A stretch of DNA of 42,597 nucleotides from Deltaproteobacteria bacterium (GTDB lineage Bacteria; Bdellovibrionota; FAC87; UBA2466), in the NCBI GenBank assembly GCA_016196825.1, contig JACPWY010000036.1:1-42597 (forward strand), in the 5' to 3' direction. Shown here one piece after another: positions 41,312 through 42,597 of this stretch. Below the pieces are notes generated by a model. That model ran no database searches. It was not told the DNA's origin and worked only from the letters and a program-made list of their open reading frames with translations. The position numbers were made by a program, and so were the translations under genes. Each line of letters begins with the position of its first letter. Positions within the stretch are counted from its first letter, which is position 1.

Positions 41312-41815
41312 GCCGATCGTCCAGTCTTCGAACGAGATCTGCCGAGGAGGACCGTTGGGGAAGCGTTGAGTGAGTGCGGCGAGAAGATCCTTCTTCATCC
41401 GCGCAAAGCCACGCGAATCGCGAAAATCTTCCAGGCGGTAATTCGCCGTCACCTCGAGAACGGTGTCGAGAATGCGGGCCTTGGCCTTGTCAAACGCCCC
41501 CTTGGCGGCTTCCGACGGGCAGTCGAGTGCGAGGCTGAAGCGCACGTACATGACGCGGTTTCGCTCAGTCGAAAAGATGGGGAAGGTCAGCTCTTTCAGC
41601 TCGTAGACATACGTAAAGGCCGCCGCCGCCGGCGCAGGCGGGGCCGCAACTATTGGTGGCGCATAGGCCGGATCGAGCAGAATCATGACGATTCTCGCTA
41701 TCGACCAGCCGGCCGATAGCACCACCCCTATTCCACAGAGCCAAACGCCAAAAACCTGCAGACGAACACTGAAAGTCCCCGCATGGGGTGCGGTGGCCAC
41801 TCCCAATTTTTCCAT
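41309..41815 (-). CDS. FliL-like protein, second copy outside the flagellar operon
   Basis: A 168-residue protein with a membrane helix (LQVFGVWLCGIGVVLSAGW, about 19-37), an Ala/Pro-rich linker (APPIVAAPPAPAAAAF) and a periplasmic FliL-type domain: VYELKELTFPIFSTERNRVM, YVRFSLALDCPSE, ILDTVLEVTANYRLEDFRDS and LLAALTQRF. It is a distant paralogue of FliL (34122-34688). It stands alone, so it may serve a second motor or stator form. Its stop codon is provided by element C. Confidence 0.75.
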   Translation of the reverse strand: MEKLGVATAPHAGTFSVRLQVFGVWLCGIGVVLSAGWSIARIVMILLDPAYAPPIVAAPPAPAAAAFTYVYELKELTFPIFSTERNRVMYVRFSLALDCPSEAAKGAFDKAKARILDTVLEVTANYRLEDFRDSRGFARMKKDLLAALTQRFPNGPPRQISFEDWTIG

Positions 41816-41977
41816 AGATCTTTAGAATATCCTGTCGACGTGAGCGAATCCACCCACCTCAATTTCGCGCCGTGCTATCGTCCCAGCCCGAAGCAACGCG
41901 CCCCACGATGGCCATCCCAGCGCCCAAGGCCACGAGATCTATGCCAAGAGGCTCGCCACCGTTATTATGGGAAGGCT

Positions 41978-42597
41978 ATGAAGGTGAGGCTTCTAATCGC
42001 GGCGATTCTATTTCTTCCGCTTCCGCTCCGCGCTCAGATCCCGCTTCACCGGATTTTGCAAACTCAGTACCAGGGGATCTCGCAGACCTTTCTCAAAGAG
42101 GTTACCTTCCACTCCCCAACGGACCAACCGGGATTTGTAGTCTATGGAAATCTTCGGTACGGGTACTATAAGCTCACCGATTTCCAACGCTCGGATGGGA
42201 AAATTCGCTTCTCTTTCCTTCCGCCGGGCTACCAATCTCCCATTGAGTTCTATTTTCGAGCGAAGCGCGACACTCGACTGGGGACGCGGCTCTTTCAAAA
42301 TCCCACGCCCCGCACCTTTCTTCCGTTGTCTGGTCGAGTGAAGGGGAGGTTATCGACGCCCTACGTTTTGATGGGAAACGGAGTTCAGGTCCCGACAGAT
42401 GGCGATGACTTGACGCAGACGATTCAATTTCAAGCGGTAGTAATCCTCAATCGTTTCGGGGAAATCGTTTGGCTTCACGTCCCGGTGCCGGGGAATCAGT
42501 TTTCCGTGCAGGAGATTAACGCAAAACAAATTGGACCAGGGCGCTACGGGCTTATCCAATCCCACGATCACTTCGAGGTCGTCGACTACCGCGGGAA
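41978..42597 (+). CDS. Exported arylsulfotransferase-like protein (3' end outside window)
   Basis: The frame is open from ATG 41978 to the window end (206 codons). A signal peptide MKVRLLIAAILFLPLPLRAQ comes first. The following part is beta-rich (VTFHSPTDQPGFVVYGNLRY) and from about residue 155 reads VVILNRFGEIVWLHVPVPG and IGPGRYGLIQSHDHFEVVDY, the pattern of propeller blades in arylsulfotransferase (ASST)-type proteins. These transfer sulfate between phenolic compounds in the periplasm. The catalytic His region is not in the window, so activity cannot be judged. An overlapping frame 41872-42171 is a shadow. Confidence 0.65.
   Translation, partial: MKVRLLIAAILFLPLPLRAQIPLHRILQTQYQGISQTFLKEVTFHSPTDQPGFVVYGNLRYGYYKLTDFQRSDGKIRFSFLPPGYQSPIEFYFRAKRDTRLGTRLFQNPTPRTFLPLSGRVKGRLSTPYVLMGNGVQVPTDGDDLTQTIQFQAVVILNRFGEIVWLHVPVPGNQFSVQEINAKQIGPGRYGLIQSHDHFEVVDYRG

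Noticed and set aside
1..42597. tRNA, rRNA or CRISPR arrays
   Set aside because: No regularly spaced repeat-spacer pattern, T-loop GGTTCRANTCC-type word with a cloverleaf, or rRNA-like sequence was seen by eye; a covariance search would be decisive.

Overview
The window looks like a chromosomal contig from a free-living, flagellated, Gram-negative bacterium of the Bdellovibrionota/Oligoflexia or old deltaproteobacterial kind. This is inferred from the fliL-M-N-O-P-Q-R-flhB-A-F-G-fliA-xer gene order, the many Sec- and lipobox-type leaders, an FliL paralogue, sigma-54 regulation and HNH repeat proteins. It is not proven, because no rRNA or tRNA gene was found. Base composition is GC-rich, with lower-GC islands around the small accessory genes.

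Layout. 1-5.9 kb is an accessory region: the 3' end of an IS66-type transposase, a dispersed repeat (R1), a HepT/MntA toxin-antitoxin pair, an RCC1-repeat secreted protein split by an in-frame amber codon, small secreted proteins, a coiled-coil protein, and a second R1 copy fused to a 5'-truncated HNH nuclease gene with a palindromic tail. 6.0-11.7 kb holds a small secreted protein, an orphan sigma-54 response regulator, tryptophan 2,3-dioxygenase (kynA), a convergent asparaginase II-kynurenine formamidase fusion, a Dus tRNA-dihydrouridine synthase and a DUF3817 membrane protein. 11.8-17.7 kb is a tightly overlapping molybdenum hydroxylase (xanthine dehydrogenase-type) operon: membrane protein, Mo subunit, 2Fe-2S subunit, FAD subunit, XdhC chaperone and MobA-like nucleotidyltransferase. 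17.8-23 kb has a MazEF-like pair, a GT2 glycosyltransferase divergent from a YfhO-like membrane protein, a Phd/VapC pair and a lipoprotein.

23.1-34.7 kb is one leftward flagellar export/switch/regulation operon, running fliL to fliA and ending in a Xer recombinase. 35.2-38.8 kb is a rightward three-gene unit: an ECF-type sigma factor, a membrane protein resembling an anti-sigma factor, and an exported caspase-fold protease carrying about 16 glycine-rich 15-residue repeats. 38.8-42.6 kb is again accessory: a coiled-coil paralogue, a third R1 copy, a small basic protein, the full-length HNH nuclease, a lipoprotein, an orphan FliL-like gene and a secreted arylsulfotransferase-like gene running off the end.

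The most unusual signals are: (1) a family of three 181-183 bp elements (22952-23134, 33943-34124, 41131-41311) whose long terminal inverted repeats are different sequences in different copies but stay self-complementary, and whose end supplies the TAA stop codon of the neighbouring gene each time; (2) the sigma/anti-sigma/caspase-repeat operon; (3) the recurring R1 + HNH + palindrome module; (4) the asparaginase-KynB fusion; (5) a 44-bp perfect palindrome at 11756-11799.
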